A stretch of 7,098 nt of DNA. Origin: Sulfuritalea sp. (GTDB taxonomy: Bacteria > Pseudomonadota > Gammaproteobacteria > Burkholderiales > Rhodocyclaceae). The position numbers and the translations under genes were made by a program. The notes under the pieces were generated by a model that searched no databases, had not been told where the DNA came from, and saw only the letters and a program-made list of their open reading frames with translations. Location of the stretch: NCBI GenBank assembly GCA_022843505.1, contig JALHNN010000136.1, forward strand, positions 1-7,098, read 5' to 3'. Shown one piece after another: positions 5,294 to 7,098 of the stretch. Each line of letters starts with the position of its first letter. Within the stretch, counting starts at the first letter, position 1.

Positions 5294-6724
5294 TCAGAGG
5301 AACTGGAAGCCGACCTGGAACAGCTTCTCTACCTGCGGCACTTCGCGCTTGCGCACGCAGAAGACGATGACGTGATCGTTTTCCTCGATCACCGTGTCGT
5401 GGTGGGGAATGATCACCCTGGCGCGCTTCTCGTCGATCAGAAAGCCCTCTCTTTGCACCACCGCGAGTTCGCCGGTATCGCGCACGATGGCGCCGATGTG
5501 GGCGCCCTTGATCACCGGCAATTCATCGATGCGCCGACCGACCACCTTGCTGCTGTTGCGGTCGCCATGCACCACCAGTTCGAGGGCCTCGGCGGCGCCC
5601 CGGCGCAGGCTATGCACCCTCGCCACGTCGCCGCGGCGGCAGAAGGTCAGCAGCGAACCGATCGAGACCTGCGCCGGCGAGAGGCCGATGTCGATCGGTC
5701 CGCCCTGCACCATGTCGGCGTAGGCGCGGCGGTTGATCAGCGCCAGCACGCGCTTGCAGCCGAGGCGCTTGGCCAGCGACGCGGCCATGATGTTGTCTTC
5801 GTCGTCGTTGGTCAGGGCGAGGAACATGTCCATCTCGTCGATGTTCTCCTGCGCCAATACGTTCTCGTCGGTGGCTTCGCCGTGCAGCACCAGGCTGCGC
5901 TGCAGCCTGGTCGCCACTTGCTCGGCACGCGCAGGATCGCGCTCGATCACCTTGACTTCGTGGTCGGACTCGAGCGCCGCCGCCACGCGCGAGCCGATGT
6001 TGCCGCCGCCGGCGATCATGACGCGCCGCACCGGCTTCAGCATGCGCCTCAGCTCGCCCATCACGGCGCGGATGTGCTCCCTCGCCGCCAGGACGAAGAC
6101 CTCGTCGCCCGCCTCGATGGTGGTGTTGCCTTCGGGATCCACCGACTGGTGCTCGCGGAAGATGGCGGCGATGCGGGCATCGATCGCGGATGGCAGATGC
6201 TCGCGCATGGTCTTGATCGGCTTGCCGACCAGCAGGCCACCCTCGTAGGCGCGCACGCAGACCAGGGTCACGCGGCCGTCGGCGAACTCGAGCACCTGCA
6301 GCGCCTCGGGGAAATCGATCAGGCGCGCGATGTAGTCGGTGATCTCCTGCTCCGGGCAGATCGCGTGGGTCACGGCGAAATGCTCGTCGTCGAGCAGGCT
6401 CTTGTCATCGAGGTAGTCGGCCGAGCGCAGCCGCGCGACGCGGGTGGTGACGTTGAACACGCTGCGCGCGATCTTGCAGGCCACCAGGTTGGTCGAATCC
6501 GACTGGGTCACCGCCACCAGCATGTCGGCATCGTCCATGCCGGCGTTCTTCAGCACCGAGGGCAGCGCGCCGTTGCCGACCAGGGTGCGCACGTCGAGGC
6601 GGTCGGCGAGGTCGCCCAGCGCTTCCCGACTCTGGTCGACGATGGTGATGTCGTTGGCTTCCGAGGAGAGCGCCTCGGCCACGGAAGCGCCGACCTGGCC
6701 GGCGCCGAGGATGATGATTCTCAT
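5294..6724 (-). CDS. trkA: Trk system potassium uptake protein TrkA (NAD-binding gating subunit)
   Basis: TrkA is a peripheral cytoplasmic protein that forms a ring under TrkH and couples nucleotide binding (NAD(H), ATP/ADP) to K+ uptake. The 476-residue product has the duplicated RCK layout: RCK-N 1 begins MRIIILGAGQVG (GxGxxG at 7-12, acidic Asp30 at the end of beta-2), RCK-C 1 spans about 135-225, RCK-N 2 begins VMIAGGGNIG (GxGxxG at 239-244, acidic Glu261), and RCK-C 2 spans about 370-460, ending FQVGFQFL. Both Rossmann motifs are intact, so both nucleotide sites should work. Length is close to the roughly 458 residues of E. coli TrkA. The ATG at 6724 lies 10 nt after the regulator stop codon and gives the exact first beta strand expected. 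Its position directly before two trkH genes supports one operon and shared use of this subunit. Confidence 0.98.
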   Translation of the reverse strand: MRIIILGAGQVGASVAEALSSEANDITIVDQSREALGDLADRLDVRTLVGNGALPSVLKNAGMDDADMLVAVTQSDSTNLVACKIARSVFNVTTRVARLRSADYLDDKSLLDDEHFAVTHAICPEQEITDYIARLIDFPEALQVLEFADGRVTLVCVRAYEGGLLVGKPIKTMREHLPSAIDARIAAIFREHQSVDPEGNTTIEAGDEVFVLAAREHIRAVMGELRRMLKPVRRVMIAGGGNIGSRVAAALESDHEVKVIERDPARAEQVATRLQRSLVLHGEATDENVLAQENIDEMDMFLALTNDDEDNIMAASLAKRLGCKRVLALINRRAYADMVQGGPIDIGLSPAQVSIGSLLTFCRRGDVARVHSLRRGAAEALELVVHGDRNSSKVVGRRIDELPVIKGAHIGAIVRDTGELAVVQREGFLIDEKRARVIIPHHDTVIEENDHVIVFCVRKREVPQVEKLFQVGFQFL

Positions 6725-6734
6725 GGTGTCTGGC

Positions 6735-7098
6735 CTAACGGAGTCCGAGATCTTTCAGCTTGCGGTACAGGTGGGTGCGTTCCAGTCCGGTCTTTTCCGC
6801 CAGGCGGGTCATGTTGCCGCCGTCCTTGGCCAGGTGGTATCCGAAATACATGCGCTCGAAGGCCTCGCGCGCCTCGCGCAGCGGCAGCTCGATGACCTCC
6901 GGCGCCAGGCCCGCCGGCACCAGCGAGGGTTCGCCGGCCGGAGCCAGCAGCTGCAGGGTCTCGTCCTCGCCGATCTCCTCGCCCAGGCTGGCCAGTGCCA
7001 GGGACTTCACCGCCGCCTTGAGTTCGGCGTAGCCGCCCTCCCAGGCATGCTGGCGCAGGGCATTGAGCGCGGCACTGGAAAAGCGCCGCAGCGGGATC
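6735..7098 (-). CDS. ntrX: NtrX-like sigma-54 response regulator, C-terminal part, truncated by window edge
   Basis: Only the last 120 residues are visible. They start at the end of the AAA+ sigma-54 activator domain (RRFSSAALNALRQHAW) and continue through a variable linker to a Fis-type helix-turn-helix: EAFERMYFGYHLAKDGGNMTRLAEKTGLERTHLYRKLKDLGLR. The GGNMxRLAEKxGxERTHLYRKL pattern is the NtrX flavour of this family, and NtrX is normally paired with the histidine kinase NtrY, which would lie beyond the right edge. An oddity is the segment usually written WPGNVREL, which reads WEGGYAEL here: the Pro, Asn and the sensor-II type Arg are absent, so ATP hydrolysis and sigma-54 remodelling may be altered. 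The gene ends 10 nt before trkA and probably shares its transcript. Its target genes cannot be told from this fragment. The family call is firm; the name ntrX is less so. Confidence 0.85.
   Translation of the reverse strand, partial: IPLRRFSSAALNALRQHAWEGGYAELKAAVKSLALASLGEEIGEDETLQLLAPAGEPSLVPAGLAPEVIELPLREAREAFERMYFGYHLAKDGGNMTRLAEKTGLERTHLYRKLKDLGLR

Noticed and set aside
3816..5375. Plus-strand open frame of 519 codons opposite the proximal trkH, and the similar one at 2696-3865
   Set aside because: Both products are rich in His, Gln, Arg and Asp and resemble each other only because the trkH genes beneath them are paralogues. Minus-strand TrkH proteins with full motifs explain this DNA.
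5372..6895. Plus-strand open frame of 507 codons opposite trkA
   Set aside because: Antisense shadow of a complete TrkA with two intact RCK domains; no independent signature.

Overview
The window is a compact, high-GC stretch of a proteobacterial chromosome. Protein signatures (UroD, PriA, paired TrkH, TrkA, a Fis-family NtrX-like regulator) and the gene order ntrX-like/trkA/trkH/trkH/hemE/priA suggest a betaproteobacterium, plausibly of the Rhodocyclales. The order is my recollection of that group, not a search result. All six genes lie on the minus strand, so transcription runs from high to low coordinates. There is no mobile element, CRISPR array, rRNA or tRNA.

Reading in the direction of transcription: 7098-6735 is the 3' end of an NtrX-type sigma-54 response regulator, cut by the window edge. 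After 10 nt comes trkA (cytoplasmic NAD-binding subunit of the Trk K+ uptake system). After 17 nt come two full-length trkH paralogues 4 nt apart (K+-translocating membrane subunits), which align end to end without a gap at about 64% identity. After 88 nt, which hold short 7-bp tandem repeats, comes hemE (uroporphyrinogen decarboxylase). The tight spacing suggests one operon from the regulator through the Trk subunits, perhaps reading into hemE. After a 384-nt gap comes the first 258 codons of priA (replication-restart helicase), cut by the left edge.

The most interesting part is the hemE-priA intergenic region (775-1158). It holds three DnaA-box-like 9-mers within 35 bp (856-892), the outer two forming a perfect 12-bp inverted repeat around a consensus TTATCCACA. 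Next to them lie a GC-rich 10-bp palindrome, a 33-bp segment that is 79% A+T and is built on an exact 9-bp repeat at 11-bp spacing, a full match to the IHF consensus, and a further consensus DnaA box (TTATTCACA) about 60 bp beyond. These are the parts of a DnaA-controlled element: a replication origin, a datA/DARS-like DnaA-titrating or reactivating site, or a DnaA/IHF-controlled priA promoter. The sequence alone cannot decide between these.

A second point of interest is the trkH pair. The promoter-proximal copy has an altered third selectivity-filter loop (TSLGL where the other copy has TTTGF), which suggests that the two channels have diverged in ion handling.
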